Shown here one piece after another: positions 35,851 through 48,447 of a stretch of 64,000 nt of DNA. A program made the translations under genes and the position numbers. The notes below the pieces were generated by a model. That model was not told the origin of the DNA. It worked only from the letters and a program-made list of their open reading frames with translations, and did not search any database. Location: the NCBI GenBank assembly GCA_948474755.1, contig CAOLHI010000357.1:186001-250000 (forward strand). The letters run 5' to 3'. Source of the DNA: Ctenosaura bakeri. Taxonomy: Eukaryota > Chordata > Lepidosauria > Squamata > Iguanidae. Each line of letters opens with the position of its first letter. The first letter of the stretch is position 1.

Positions 35851-38471
35851 TCCAAGTGTGGAAAGACAACATTTTTATCAACTTTTATTAGTTGAGACCT
35901 GGAGTTATGTGAACTTTTTATATTGTTGTAGAATAATTTCATAATAATAGAAACAAAGGTGTGTTTTTTTTTAAAAAAAAAAAACCCTATTATATCAGAC
36001 CAAAGATCAAATATATTGCTTCCCAAGGTGGCCAACTGGATGCTTCTAGGAAGCCTACAAGAAGAAACTGGTATTCAGTGTCTTAATGCTACTAATGTTT
36101 TAAGTATTCCCTTATATCAATATTACCTTTACATTTGCACACGTGGTATTAGGGTAGGCAAAAAATAACCTACATTTACTGGCTGGAGCCCAAACATTTT
36201 GGTTAATCTAAACATTTTACTCAAGTGATTCTGGTGAAGTAACTTCTGGTGGCCTTTCATTCATCAGTGTGCCCTGCTGGGTTTACTCTGCTTGAGCATA
36301 GCTGCCATTTCATTTTTTCACCATTTCCCGTAGTGACGCTACATCACATGTGAAATTTAAATGTCAGTAAGGTTTTCCTGTAATAATTGTAAATAAATAT
36401 ATGAAAACATGCGTGTTCTACTCACAACCAATAAGAATGTGGATGCCATGAGTGGGCACATGAGATATAAATTTTAACTAACCAATAAATAAATAAATAA
36501 ATAAATAATATGAAGAGGTCAAGAATTGTTAAAGAAGATACAGGAGATGGGCTGAGTACAGCAGATAAAGCTAGAGGAGTACATAAAATGAGGAATTTGA
36601 CCATAGATACATAGCAAATGCATTTAAGAAGTTTTTAACAATATTCTGATCAGGTAATTCTCACTTAACAATGGACATGGTTTATTACCGTTAGAATTTT
36701 TTTTTGTACTATTCCGCAGCACCTTTTGGTTAGAAGCAACTTCTTGGTAAAGCATGAGTTACTTTGAAACTGGACGGGATCATCCTGCTGGTTTTAATGA
36801 ATACTTGCAACTGCACATGTTGAGCACCCATGGTAACCAGAAACATTAAACACTAACCATTCATTTAGAAGAGATTAAGCAGATGCAGTAGCTTTAACAA
36901 AACAGAGAATTAAACTGCATAAAGGAAAGCAAATTGAAAGGCACTATGTCGGCTATTTTTGTCCAGGATAATTATGTGACAAATTCATTAGGCCTTAATA
37001 ATAATCAAGGCAATGGAATATTTCAGAAGAGGCTAGCTGAATACTTGCTGATTAATCTACAATTGGAAGCCTTCCCTCTTACTGTCAGCCTGAGAATATT
37101 AATTGGTCAACTGTGTGATTGGTCAAATCATAAAAAAAATTAAATTGTTGATCTCAAAAAAAAAAAATATCCATCAATTCAAAAGTATATTTGTACATTT
37201 TAAAATCACTTCTGGAGCAACCTAGCTGACCTATCCAAATAACAAGATATTTGTTTGCCTAAAGGAAGACAATCGGGGAGAGAAGCTCATAGCCTCTCTT
37301 GCTATGACTTTCAAATAAATGTTATTGGCTTTAAACTCTAAACCAACTTTTACATTATCCCCACGTTTCAGGCTCCCTTTCAAAAACAAATGCAGATCTC
37401 TCCATGAATTCTGGAACCTCGCGTGTTTATCTGATTAAAAATTAACCTGCCATCTTTAAAACACGCATACACATATCTTGAAACAATGTTCTGGGAAGAG
37501 AGAGCAGCATCCTGATTGTCAATCAGTTCTCTAGGGGATCTGTATGGCCAAAAGGAATGAGTGCAGATTCATAAGTTTTTATGACTTCATGCACCAAATT
37601 TTACAATAATGTCATTACTTCTTTCCAGCAGAATTGTGCCATTAGGGAACATGATGAAATTTCAAACCATACAGTAATGCCTTGAGGGCATTCTGACCCC
37701 TCCTGTGTCTGAGACACCACCAAATTAGTTTCCTTGGTTTAGGTTTTTGAGACTGAGATTTCTGTTTCCAGTCTGGGTTAACAATGCAGTCTCCCAATAG
37801 GAGACACTATGACCTTCTTCTAGACCAATTCAAGACCCCTTTTAGCCCTCTATGCTGTGATTTTTCACGCTGTTGTGAACCCAAATCTGCCACTAAGGAT
37901 TTTGATGCTTTACAAATGGATAGGCAACTGTGGCCTTGCAGGTATTTTTTTGACTGCAACTCCCTTCATCCTTAACCTAAGGACCTATGCTGGTTAGGCC
38001 TCATATGAGCTACCAAAAAACCAAAATAAAACCCTTGCCCACCTTGCTTTACTGGACTGCAGTAGATGTTACTCAATGCATGTATACGGTTGCGAAGAGA
38101 AATAACGGACAGGGGTCCTGTAACTTTAATAGTTGTGCAGAAGAGGGAATTTTAGTAGGTTCTGCTTTTTATGAAAGCAGGTCTGCTGAAATTCCTTCTT
38201 GTACACAACCACTGAAAGCACAGGAGCCCTGTCTCTTGTTTCACTTGGCAACTCTATATGTGCAAAAACCAAAATGATTAATTCAAAAACATGGAGAGCT
38301 GTTAACATGGGAAGGTCTGTCCCATACAAGAGAACAGTTCAGACAGAAAGATGGAGAAATAACTCTGAAGTTTAAGACCCACAAAATACATTCACCCCTT
38401 TACTTGTTGAAAACTGAATAGTACATTTTGTCTGGGGGTACCGGTGGAATGAAACAAAAAGAGAGAGTGTC
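35851..38471. other. no gene; AAAT microsatellite at 36484-36508
   Basis: No exon recognised. The AAAT run follows GATATAAATTTTAACTAACC and is probably a LINE tail. GCAACTCCCTTCATCC near 37960 may be a scrap of the ACTCCCAT MITE class. Confidence 0.45.
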
Positions 38472-38819
38472 CATACCCTCCAACTGTCCCAATTTGGCAG
38501 GGACAGGTCTGATCAATCCTCTGTTGTCTCACTTTCTTCAGCTGCTTGTAAAATGTCCTAGTTTCAGTCTCCTCCTCCCATTTGTCCTCAGCTTACTTTA
38601 AATGCTGCAACCTGTTTTCAATTCAATTAACTGAACAGGGGAGAGGAGAGGAAGGATGGAATCTTACCCTTCCCAGGAGCATCAGGCGAAAAACAAACTG
38701 CTGTAGCCTCTCCAAGCTTGTGTGTACTTCCTCATTAATAACTTTTGCCGTGTGTACCTCACTCTGAAGTCACCTGGCCACATGTCACAGTTTTCCTCTG
38801 TGATGTGTTAGAGGATATG
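38472..38819 (+). mobile_element. MITE with CCCTCCAAC-type ends, copy 2
   Basis: It begins CATACCCTCCAACTGTCCC and ends CCTCTGTGATGTGTTAGAGGATATG, so the terminal dozen bases are inverted. It is colinear with the reverse complement of 1665-2035. It lacks the 20-bp tandem duplication of that copy and so shows the ancestral state. Non-coding. Confidence 0.75.
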
Positions 38820-41800
38820 ACTGTTTTGTGCAGCTCATACTGCTTCCTTTAGAACAGCCATTCTCAACTGTTTTTTTGGGCACAGACTCCTCTGGATTGG
38901 GTTGCAACCCCCCCACCCACCCTGTCAAAAAGGGATACAAGATGAAAAGATAGACAGAAAATCATTTATCATTGAACACTAAGAAAACTTGAACATCCTG
39001 ACATACTGGACAAAACTTTAAAAAAGACTGTGGAATTAAACATCTATCAGGCCTAATACAATCCTTGAGCTTGGTGCTTTTCTACAAGTTTCATGATATC
39101 AGCCTCCAAATTAGACAATGACAGTTGGAGGTCACCTCTTGTTGCGATATTCTGTTCTTGGATTTTATCAAGGAAGCAGTCAAACAATGTGTTGGAAAGA
39201 TATTATAAATAGGAGGGAAAGAAAGTATTGACTCCAGTTAAGGTTGCTGCTTGGGTATTTCATAGGTTCAGTTAGCAGGGCCCCCATAAATCCCCAAGAC
39301 TCCCCTTTTCACAGTTTTCAGTCTGTGACCCTGTTCAAATGTGCCAAGGTCTCCTTGCCTGGGGGGAGGGGCTTCACAGTACCAGAGAAAGTAATTTGGT
39401 ACTGCAGCAAATTTGCAAGATTCCTTGATAAAAGAAAGCAACAGAAGAATTGTTTTTTTTTTAATTTAAAAAAAAGAAAAGAAAAAAGACTTCTAGTTCC
39501 TAATCAGTGTCTGAATTACAGGTGCTGGGTAGGGTGCCCCTTTATGAAATCCCTTCAGTTTTAGCTATATCACCCCTCACCCTCTATTCTCCTAAAACAA
39601 TAAAGTAGTCCCTCCACATGTGCAAGGGTTTGGAGCACAGACCCATCGTGAAAATGGAAAAAACATGAATAACTAACCTCCCCTCACAATTCACCTTCTA
39701 TTCCCCTCTGGAGCTTCTTCCCTCCCATTCTTTTGCCTCTGGCCCCAGTGTTGCAGTAGGGAAACAAGGCTCACCAGTACTTTCCCCTCAGGCAGAGAAG
39801 AGGTGAGTTCTGGACTTCTAATTACTTCTGTTGACCATCTTGAGAAAGGAGCACTTGTCCAATTAGCAGCCAATACACAGCAGAATGTGCAACCATATGA
39901 CAGAGAAAAGCTGCCTTCAGTGGTGGGAGGGGGCTTTGCTCATCCAAAAGGAAAAAAATGTCCACTTTAAACACAAGCTTTGCAAGCCTGGAGTGAGGAA
40001 TGCAAGGGACAGGAGGAGGAAAATGCAGGGGAGAGGCAAGCACATGCCCTGCAAATAATCAAAAGGTCAAACCCCTGAATGTGGAGGGAGGACTGTAGTT
40101 AATAGTTAATATCAGAAAAAGTTAAGGTACTGACCCCCCCACCATAATTTAAGCATTGTTTGTAATAGATAATATCCACACATGTTCTTTCAGCCACTAC
40201 AATCACAAACTTATGTTTTAATCTAGCAGAATGTCAATGTTTTTTGCTGGAGTTAGAATCTTGACTATTATTAATGTTAGTTAGACTCTGGCCATTGACA
40301 GTGTAGGTTCAGCTCTTTCTTCATATCCCCATTCATAAGAACATTTGCAATATTTTATATTCCCCTAAACATATAAATACCAAGAGGTTTCACACTACTG
40401 GAAATGGCCTAAAGTACTGGTGGGCAAAGTGCAGCTCTGGGATTATATGCCCCTTCCCCCAAGTTTTTTTTTTTTTTTTTTGCAGCCCTCCGCTCCCCCT
40501 GGCTGCTTAGATCACTTTTCTTCTGGCCTCAGTGAATAAATAAATGTCCTCCTTGATGCTTGCAGGAGCACCACCACTTCCACATGGCTAATTGTGTTTA
40601 AAATATCTAGTTTTTTATCATTGGAAATGGACCTCTGTTAACTTTCAGGCAATGCTGGGGCTTGTGTAGTTCAGGAAGTGGGTTGGGGGAGAGGATGAAA
40701 GGTTAATAAATAAATGAACACATATCAATAAGAAAAGTCTTAATGTCTTGCTTCTCCTTTCTTCTATCTGGCCTATTGATACTATGAAGAATTATGTTTT
40801 TTTTTCATTAACAGGCACCTCTTCTTCTTTTAAGAAGTAATTTCTAAGTTAATATACATTATGGAGAACAGTGAATACCCTTGTTCTTAGATTTCTACTA
40901 GCTCTCAGAATCTGGCAAGAGATGCTCTTGAATCAGAATAACAGGTGGTTTTGCTTTTAAGTACTGTTGGGGCCAGGAGGGAATCAGAAGACGGGAAAAG
41001 GAGATTCAGAACATTACAGACATGAAAAAAGTGACAAACAAGTAAAATCTCCTGTTTCCGAGATGGATTTTTAGTCACTTTTAATAATTTATTTGGGTTC
41101 CAAAATAAACTTGGATTGATGTGATGATATTTCGATAAAACCTGAGCATCCCAAAGGGAAGCAGAAACATCCTGACATCTCAGCTTTCCAAGTCAAACCA
41201 AGACAATCTTCTCTTCACATTACTGCTACATCTCCTATCTAGAATCTCCTTCCTTCCTCTCATACATGGGAAAGACAAAAAAAACCCTGAGCTGTTCCAT
41301 AAATACCTTTTGTAAAATTAAGTACTGAAGTCCTGTACTAATCTTCTTGCCAGAAATCCTGAATGCCATGGGAGTGTGGCCAGGATGAAATCACTGGAGC
41401 AATTGTTATTCAGTTCAATGAAAGACTGAAATATACTGTAGCATCCCTCAGAAATATCAAGCTGTAAAAAGGGACTTGAGTATAAATTTGTTTAAAAATC
41501 ACACAACAGAGAAAGTAGACTTATGCTTACCCAAAATAACCTAAAATACCTTTCTCATCTCAAGGGTATTTTGAACAACAGAAAATATGACTGAAGGCAG
41601 GACTGCAAGCTTCAATCAGACCAGCAAAAGTTTTAGTTGATTCATGAATGAGGAAAGGAAAATGTATTCAATTAGAAGAACTTTTAATCAGAAAATGAAA
41701 AGCATACTTGTTTGCTTATTTGAGGCTGTTTTATAATTGTGCTTCTGACTACATGCTTAACAGTTATGAGAAGAGACACATAAGCATACATTGCTTATGA

Positions 41801-41847
41801 CATTAAGCTTATGGAAGTTCATATACAGTCCTAGTAGAATCACCAGG
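38820..41847. other. no gene recognised
   Basis: The text at 38850-38900 (CAGCCATTCTCAACTG) loosely resembles the terminus of a Charlie-type hAT MITE, but no second end is found. A poly-T run lies at about 40466-40482. Nothing else is supported. Confidence 0.4.
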
Positions 41848-41985
41848 GTTGCCTATAGCAGCCTCCACCAGCCTAGGAGCTGGTGTACTACAACTCCCAT
41901 CTTCCTCAACCAGCATAACTGGCTGGGAGGATGGAAACTATGGTTTAGCATATCTGGAGGATACCAGGCCAGGAAGGTTGGCATA
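41848..41985 (+). mobile_element. ACTCCCAT-type MITE
   Basis: It contains TACTACAACTCCCATCTTCC and ACTGGCTGGGAGGATGG. This is the element class at 23690-23806 in its usual form, with the palindrome around the ACTCCCAT core partly kept. Confidence 0.6.
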
Positions 41986-42959
41986 TTTCTACAAATCATT
42001 CTTTCTACAGCACAATGTCCTGTCCGAAACTTGGAGTGCCATAGGCAGTGGAACCACGGTGCATTTCCCCTCCTCTGTCTATTGGTAGTCAGAACTAGAA
42101 GAACCAGAAATGTCACACGGGCAAGTTTTGTTTCTACTTACCGATCCTAAATAAAGCCATGATTAATTAACTACTAGATCCAGGGTGCAAGTAAAGAAAA
42201 TGCAAGTTTACCAAACGTAACAAATATCAAAACTAGCAGATTTGGCACCCGTACAGCTGGATTTTACCTATATTTACCTATTGCTAGAGAAATGTGCACA
42301 GGTAACAGTACCAGGATTAATGGAATCAACATACAAATCTTACTGGCACAAGGAATGCCATAACTGCTGAAATACAGACTTTTCTGTTAGATCTTCCCCC
42401 ACTCATTTCTAGTGTCATTTGAAATATGTATTTAAACAGTGGATACAGCCCACCATTGTTTAATTGTTGTTGTTGTAGGTTAGGGGAGAGTAAGATGCTG
42501 GTGCTGTTTACTGTTCCATCCTGGACTGGTCGCAGAAAGTCTTTGCCTGGCCCTGCTTAAGTCTCTGCATAGCATTTCTATTGCTATACAATTAGGAAAT
42601 TCTGATTCCCCAGAGTACACCATTAATCAAGGCATGTGTAATATCGTCTTTCAGCTAACTGTTTTTACATGGCAGAGAGGACAGCACCCTTGGTCCTAGT
42701 TCAAGATCCTTCAGACTGCTTATTATGGCTCTAAGTGCCTAGCAGCAGGAGTGAGAAAGGGGTGCTTTGCACATTAGGCCTGTCAGGTTTTATCTCTGCT
42801 TGCTCCTTTTTCAGGTCCAGACAGCAAGACCTTCTGGCTCACACCTGCTGGTGTATGCTCTCCTAACTATTCACCCACCCCACCACATGGCACTACCTGA
42901 TAAGAGCGTAAAACAACTAGAGTGGAAAAGACCAGTCATCCATAACAGGTTCCAACAGC
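41986..42959. other. no gene recognised
   Basis: No feature supported apart from a short TTG run near 42466-42478. Confidence 0.4.
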
Positions 42960-43105
42960 AGTGAGTAATTGAGAAGAAAATGCAATGTTAGTATCCTGTG
43001 CACGGATGGTTTAACAGAACTTAGTAGGGATTGCTTTCAATTTGGGGTGCCACTGTTTTAAAGAAATTGAAGGCAAGCTGCAGAAAATTCAAAGATAAAA
43101 GAATG
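42960..43105 (+). mobile_element. possible CR1/L2 reverse-transcriptase scrap
   Basis: TTTCAATTTGGGGTGCCACT followed by GAAATTGAAGGCAAGCTGCA resembles the [15 protein letters not shown] region of CR1 ORF2 at nucleotide level. No open frame survives. Confidence 0.3.
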
Positions 43106-43334
43106 AGTTCAGCACATTGGGCATTTTTTTTCTTAACCACTTAAAAGGAGCTTCAGTTAAGAGAAGAAGTTGAGGTTAAGTTTAGGAAAGCAATCAAACT
43201 CTGTTTACTAAACTGTGTCTTGATTGGTCCCATTCTTTAAACTGACATTCCTTTAGCCTTACATTTGAGTTATAACTTTCTGAAACCATTTTTCACTCTG
43301 AATTTTCTCATCACCCCTCCATATTCCTTAAAAC

Positions 43335-43460
43335 AGTCTTTCCCGATCTGGTTGAACTCCAGATTTTTATTTACTACAACTCTCATCAGATACAGCCAAC
43401 ATGACCAGTGGTCAGGATCAATGGGAACTGTAGTCCACAACACCTGGAAGATGACACATT
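43335..43460 (+). mobile_element. ACTCCCAT-type MITE
   Basis: TTTACTACAACTCTCATCAG followed by CCAACATGACCAGTGGTCAGG and GGGAACTGTAGTCCAC shows the left half and its inverted partner (ACTACA / TGTAGT). Confidence 0.6.
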
Positions 43461-43848
43461 AGGTGAGACTGCCTTAAGTATATGTTATGAAACCAGCTGT
43501 GATAGAAAAAAGATCTAAATACTGCTGTATATTCTCATATTTCTCTTAATCAATGCAACTATTTTTAATTAAGAGGGTTTGAAAAGGGACAGCTCTTGTC
43601 ACTATTAACCAAAAGGCATTGTATGGCTCTTTTGTCTTGTAGCTTTGTAAGGAAGTGCTAAACGTCTGCTAAGGGCAAAAGTTATACTTCTTCATTCCTG
43701 TTCTTCCCACAGGTGCATCTAGTGCACACAAATAATTTTCCTAATCAGAGAATAGTGAGGCATGGAAAGAAACAAACCAACTTTCATTTTTTCCTGTTTT
43801 GGGGTTAATCTGGTAATCTAGATTCAACATGGTAAAAATGTATATAGA
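43461..43848. other. no gene recognised
   Basis: No feature supported. Confidence 0.4.
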
Positions 43849-44060
43849 GAGCCAGCATGGGGTAGTGCTTTGAGAAGGGTAAAAGACCATGGAAACCCAC
43901 TGGCTGACCTTGGGTAAAATCACAGTCTCTCTACCCCAGAGGATGGCAAAGGCAAACCCCCCTGAACAAAACTTGCCAAGAAAACACCAGGATAGGTTCA
44001 TCTTAGGAGCTCCATAAGTCAGTAATGACTTGAAGGCACACATCAGCAGCAAGAACAAAT
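43849..44060 (+). mobile_element. tRNA-derived SINE with BovB-like tail, copy 2
   Basis: The head AGCCAGCATGGGGTAGTGCT is tRNA-like; a deletion removes the B box. The central CORE-like text is CTGGCTGACCTTGGGTAAAA. The body includes GGCAAAGGCAAACC. The tail is CTCCATAAGTCAGTAATGAC then TTGAAGGCACACATCAGCAG. It is the same family as 20082-20272, opposite orientation, with a longer body. Confidence 0.85.
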
Positions 44061-44569
44061 ACATAAGAGCAGTGCATTGTAATGAGGCAACTCCATGCAT
44101 GCACACAGATATCAAACTTTGTCATAGGGTAAACTGAGTTCTTTGTCAAGAAAAGCTGGACTCCATGACTCAGAGAAACATAATTGATCTTGCATGTTAT
44201 TTTCGTCTTCTGATAGTCATAGTAAGACTGTGTATAATTGCCTTTGTCTTCAATAGTGCAAGTGGGTAGAAGCAGACATGACACAGAAGCTGACACAAAA
44301 GAATGACACACTGTGCAGCAACAGCAAAATCACAAAACAGAAAGAAAATTCATACATGCTCCCAGCATCAAAATCCTACATGTAGTCCCAGACTTATACT
44401 TTCTTCTTCCTGCCCTATAGATGTTTACATGCAACACTGGCAATGTAGAGAACATTTGTGTATATTTCATCCTTGGGTCTGTTCCTACTAAAATGAATAG
44501 ACAGTTTGTGAGAGTGATCTCCATACATGGGTCACTTATACTACATACTATATTCTTTGCAAACTATAC
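44061..44569. other. no gene recognised
   Basis: No feature supported between the two SINE copies. Confidence 0.4.
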
Positions 44570-44697
44570 TCTCTCATCTTCAAAGGAAGGCAAATGTAAA
44601 CTACCTCTGAACAAATCTTGCTGAAAAAACCCTGTGAAAGACTCACCTTAGGACTGTTATAAGTGGGAAAACACTTGAAGACACACAACAACAATTT
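44570..44697 (+). mobile_element. SINE 3' half with BovB-like tail
   Basis: CTCATCTTCAAAGGAAGGCA, CCTCTGAACAAATCTTGCTG and TTATAAGTGGGAAAACACTT lead into GAAGACACACAACAACAA. The tRNA-like head is missing, so it is 5'-truncated. Confidence 0.8.
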
Positions 44698-46020
44698 CCT
44701 TTCATGCTGTTGCATTTATTGTTAACATGGACAGAAACCTCCTATTTCACAGCTCTGACTCACCTGGCAATGCTACAGCCTCAGGTGAATTTGCATAATA
44801 CAGCCAAGTTGGTAATGGTTGGACAGATATTTGACCTATTCCTCACTAATTCTCTCCTGCTCCTTGCCTTTTGACTCCTTCCAGCCTAGGGCAGCAACCA
44901 TTGCTCTGTGGCTGGAAACATGTGTTGCATGCAGAAGGTATCAGGTTTAATAGCTGGCACTTCCAGTTCAAAGAATTATTAATGAATACAAGAACTCAGC
45001 TTGAAACTCTGCAGTGCTGCTGGCAGTGACGGCTGAAAAAGTAGGCTTGATAGGCAAAAAGTCTAGCCTGGAATCAAGGAAGCATTCAGTTGGGAAGTTT
45101 GATTGCCCTTGATTCAGAACAACAGTATATGAACAGAAGAAGAGCCTGGCTGGCTAAAGGCCAAAGGCATATCTAGTCCAACAAGAATATTAATCATCAG
45201 TTGTTTTCCAGCTGAAAAATGGATTTCCCAACACTTGGGACAGGCAGTTGGGAAAAATAACCCAGAGGTAACAGTTTCACACAATTCTTGCCTAGCATTC
45301 ACATATCCTAAAGTGTTTCAGAAAACGATTCTGTAAGAACATACACTTGCAATTTCCGAGCAAAAAAATCATAGATTTTGTGGAAAATGACCCTGTTTCC
45401 AGAAGTAGGGAGAGGGAGTTGGACCCCTTCCAGCTCTATAGTTCTTCTTATGTGCATGCGTGTGCTTGTGTGTGAAAACCCGTCAATTGTCTACCTGAAA
45501 CGAGAAGTATTCTTGATTACCTAGTGAAAAAGGCCAGTATCCCGTTGATGGCATCACAAGATCTTGCTCACAGTCCCACACAGGGAAAACTGCTGTTCCT
45601 AAGGAGCTAATATAAACATCCCCATTACCCACCTCCTTGGAGCCATCCAGCTGTCCTTAATAAATTTTGCATTAATTTGTATTTGTCTCATTTTATTACG
45701 CCTGCAAGGAAAATAGATACGGCGTCTGAAACATTAGGCTAATAGTAATCTGTCTTCCCCAATAAATATTATTTTGACATACTTTCAGAAATATCAAAGC
45801 TTTACCACAAAAGCCCACAAAGCAAGATTATGTCCCTTTTAAAGTAATTCCATCCTAAAATTCCATTTACTTCGGATTTTTGTTTTATGCTTTTATGTAC
45901 GTTCTGTTATCAATTTATAAGCTCAGCTGGGATTTCACATAGTTTAAAATAGAGACAAAAAAGATTATATGGTATGCTGATTTGCTTTTCTTAACTTTTT
46001 TTTTTAAAGGGGGTAGAAAT
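44698..46020. other. no gene; weak repeat at 45110-45290
   Basis: GAAGAGCCTGGCTGGCTAAA and GGCATATCTAGTCCAACAAG place 45110-45290 in the same family as 21541-21665. The rest is unassigned. Confidence 0.4.
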
Positions 46021-46163
46021 CTCTATCATTTGAACTGCTGTAGGATGAGGAATATGTCAGTAACCAACAGAGCTGTGTGATCATCCTGGCAACTGACCAT
46101 GCAGCTCTGTTGGTTACTGACATACCCTTCGACCTACACAGTTTAAGAGGACACCTCTATCAT
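46021..46163 (+). mobile_element. fold-back MITE with perfect 23-bp stem and 9-bp flanking repeats
   Basis: Arms at 46053-46075 and 46102-46124 are perfect inverted repeats (arm 1 starts TATGTCAGTAACC) around a 26-nt loop. The homology extends outward imperfectly (AACTGCTGTAGG against CCTACACAGTTT). CTCTATCAT lies just outside on both sides (46021-46029 and 46155-46163), a 9-bp exact direct repeat that looks like a target-site duplication of about hAT length. Non-coding. Confidence 0.82.
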
Positions 46164-46218
46164 AATGACTGTGCAGCCTGGTAGCAAAAAAGCAGATGTG
46201 CTTCTACTTTTTGCTGCT

Positions 46219-46425
46219 TCCCAGAGAGACAGTGTGATGTAATTTTTCATGTGTTGGACTGGGACTTGAGAGATTCAAGTTAAAATCCTTACTAAGCCAT
46301 GAAACTCACTTGTCATCTTGAGCCAGTCCTACTTCACAGGCTGTTGGGAGGCTAAATGAGTGAGGAAGAAAACCATGCGTGTTGCCTTGGACTTATTGGA
46401 GGGCAGTTGAAATATAAATGTTGCT
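46219..46425 (+). mobile_element. tRNA-derived SINE, second type
   Basis: GACAGTGTGATGTAATTTTT, then GTGTTGGACTGGGACTTGAG (A box side) and GAGATTCAAGTTAAAATCC (decayed B box), then CCATGAAACTCACTTGTCA and ending GTTGAAATATAAATG. Head and CORE-like body resemble the other SINEs but the tail is not BovB-like, suggesting a different partner LINE. Confidence 0.78.
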
Positions 46426-46433
46426 CTTGATGG

Positions 46434-46466
46434 AAGGGAAGGGGAGGGAAGGGAAGGGGAGGGAGG
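46434..46466 (+). repeat. GGGAA-type purine tract, G-quadruplex candidate
   Basis: Six closely spaced runs of three or four G separated by one or two A on the plus strand, starting GGAAGGGAAGGGGAGGG. The spacing satisfies the usual G4 pattern. Confidence 0.8.
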
Positions 46467-48032
46467 AAGAATGTTTTCTTGACCTTTTCAAACAATCAAA
46501 TCATGGAGGCTGTTATCTTTTCTGGTCCAGAAGAATGGAAGAACCAGATAAACTGGGACCAAATCTACCATGAACATGACCACACAGAGCTGAGTCTTCA
46601 GTTCTGCTCAGCTATGAGATCCTTTCTGAAAGTTCCTCAGCCAATCCATCCACCTCTACTGTTTACTGTAATTCATATCCCTATTCTTGTTTGCTTGTTC
46701 TTTAAAAGGACTACACAACCTGGAGCAGGAATAATTTTGTCATCTTAGCTTCTTAAAACTTAGCTTCAGTAGGGCTGCCCATAGTTTTCTTGAATGGAGC
46801 TATCCCAACAAGGAATGGACAAATCTGGAAATTTTGCTTTTTCCAGCATTTCCTTTTTTTAAAAAAAATCTCAAATTCCTTACATCTTCTTTATGGAGAA
46901 ATTTGCAAATTCTGGAAAGATGTAGTTTAAAAAAAGCCAAGCTAAACAAAGTTCTCATTATTCTGTATTGCCTAAATTTAATGGACACAGGCATTTTCAT
47001 TATGGAGAAAACTATCCTGTACCGGTCTGCTACGTACTTTTTAAAAATTAGGAGCTTTCATTTAAAAAAAGGAAGAGCAGGCAACCCTAATTTAGCACTA
47101 CAAACATAATTCAGTGCACAAGCCTTTGACATCTTCTGCCTAGATGGGCAAATCTGTGGATCACAATAAATCTCTTTCTGTTGATAAAGAAGTTTGCAAA
47201 TTTTGATAGTTTGATTTTAAAAAAAAGAAACGAAACTAAATTCCTTATTGAATTTTGGCCTGCCAGAGACCTACTATAGTCACAGGAGTCAGCCAGGAAA
47301 CCAGGAGGCCAGTTGATTCAGGTGAGAATTATTGTATTAGAACTTGGCAGGGAGGAAAAATTTTGCTTGAATATTCAAGGTTTGAATATCCACAGTTTCA
47401 CCTGTGAGGGTAGTAATGGCAGATGAAGCCAGTGAAATAATTTATTGCAAAAGCTCAGGGAATGTGGTCTAGGGAAATGAAATTGTAATACAGACCACAA
47501 TCGGAAGAGACTTCTGGATTTTGATCCTTGTTTTGCCAGTACTCAATTTTACATAGGACAGTTCTTTGACGGATTATCTTGCATAACTGTTGTTTCTTTT
47601 AAAAGCTGCAGAGGAAAAAAAAAATCACAAAGCCAAAAGGCCACACAAGATCACTGCTGGACCATCCATCAAACTGTGTTCACTGTCACCAAAAAGTTAT
47701 TATGTTCTTCTAAGATTACCGTGGACTGTAGAAGGGAAGGAGGGAGGGGCAGGGCACCAATACAAAAAACAACAGAGGAGGAAACCTCCAAGTGCTCAGG
47801 AAATGCCTAGTTTATCAGGCCTAACACGTTTTTGAGGGAAAACTCTTTGTCCAGAGCACAGTGTTCTGTATACATTATTGAACACCTAAAAGAAGAGAAT
47901 GCCCAAACAAAGCATTCTAAATCTAGCCTGAAAAATTAGGTATGATTGGCATACCTTGCATGTTCTTTTTACTGGAGACTGTAGGTGTGTCATAGAAGTA
48001 GCAAAAGTGCTTTGTGTCACAACAGGGCAGAC
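46467..48032. other. no gene recognised
   Basis: Two AT-rich stretches (46810-47000 and 47155-47230) share TTTGCAAATT-type text but no clear element emerges. Confidence 0.4.
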
Positions 48033-48110
48033 TTCCTTAAGCTGGCACCCTCCAGATGTATCGGGCTACAACTCCCATCATCCTAGGCCAGTGTGGTTTG
48101 TTGTTATGGA
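48033..48110 (+). mobile_element. ACTCCCAT-type MITE, left half
   Basis: GGCACCCTCCAGATGTATCG and GGCTACAACTCCCATCATCC. Only the left half is clear. Confidence 0.6.
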
Positions 48111-48134
48111 ATTGTGCTCCAGTATCATGTCAGA

Positions 48135-48276
48135 GGAGCAGTGAATCCACTCTAGATTTTATTCCAGATGATAAAGAAACTATCCAAGCTGCTGAACTTA
48201 ATTTGAGGATGCAGTTCAGCACCTTGGGTAGCTCCTTTGAAGCCTGGACTGAAATCTGGAGCAGATTCACTGCCCC
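48135..48276 (+). mobile_element. 142-bp palindromic MITE, GGAGCAGTGAATCC family
   Basis: Left end GGAGCAGTGAATCCACTCTA and right end TGGAGCAGATTCACTGCCCC are inverted repeats of about 30 bp. A 127-codon open frame (48056-48439) runs through it by chance and should not be read as a gene. Confidence 0.75.
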
Positions 48277-48447
48277 AATGGCATGGAAGACTCCAGCTGC
48301 CATTGCCAGGCTGGGGAACGCCAGAATGAGGCTTCAGAGCATCTATACTGGTCTTTGTTTGGCAGAGTACATGTGTAGTGGGATCACTCCCAAGATGTGC
48401 TTAGGGCATAACAACACATTAGAGCTTGGGCAGAGGTAGGTGTAGGG

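Noticed and set aside
38850..39240. Possible Charlie-type hAT MITE
   Set aside because: One end-like motif only; no second inverted end or 8-bp duplication found.
48056..48439. 127-codon plus-strand open frame
   Set aside because: Formed by an ACTCCCAT-type MITE and a palindromic MITE read in one frame by chance.
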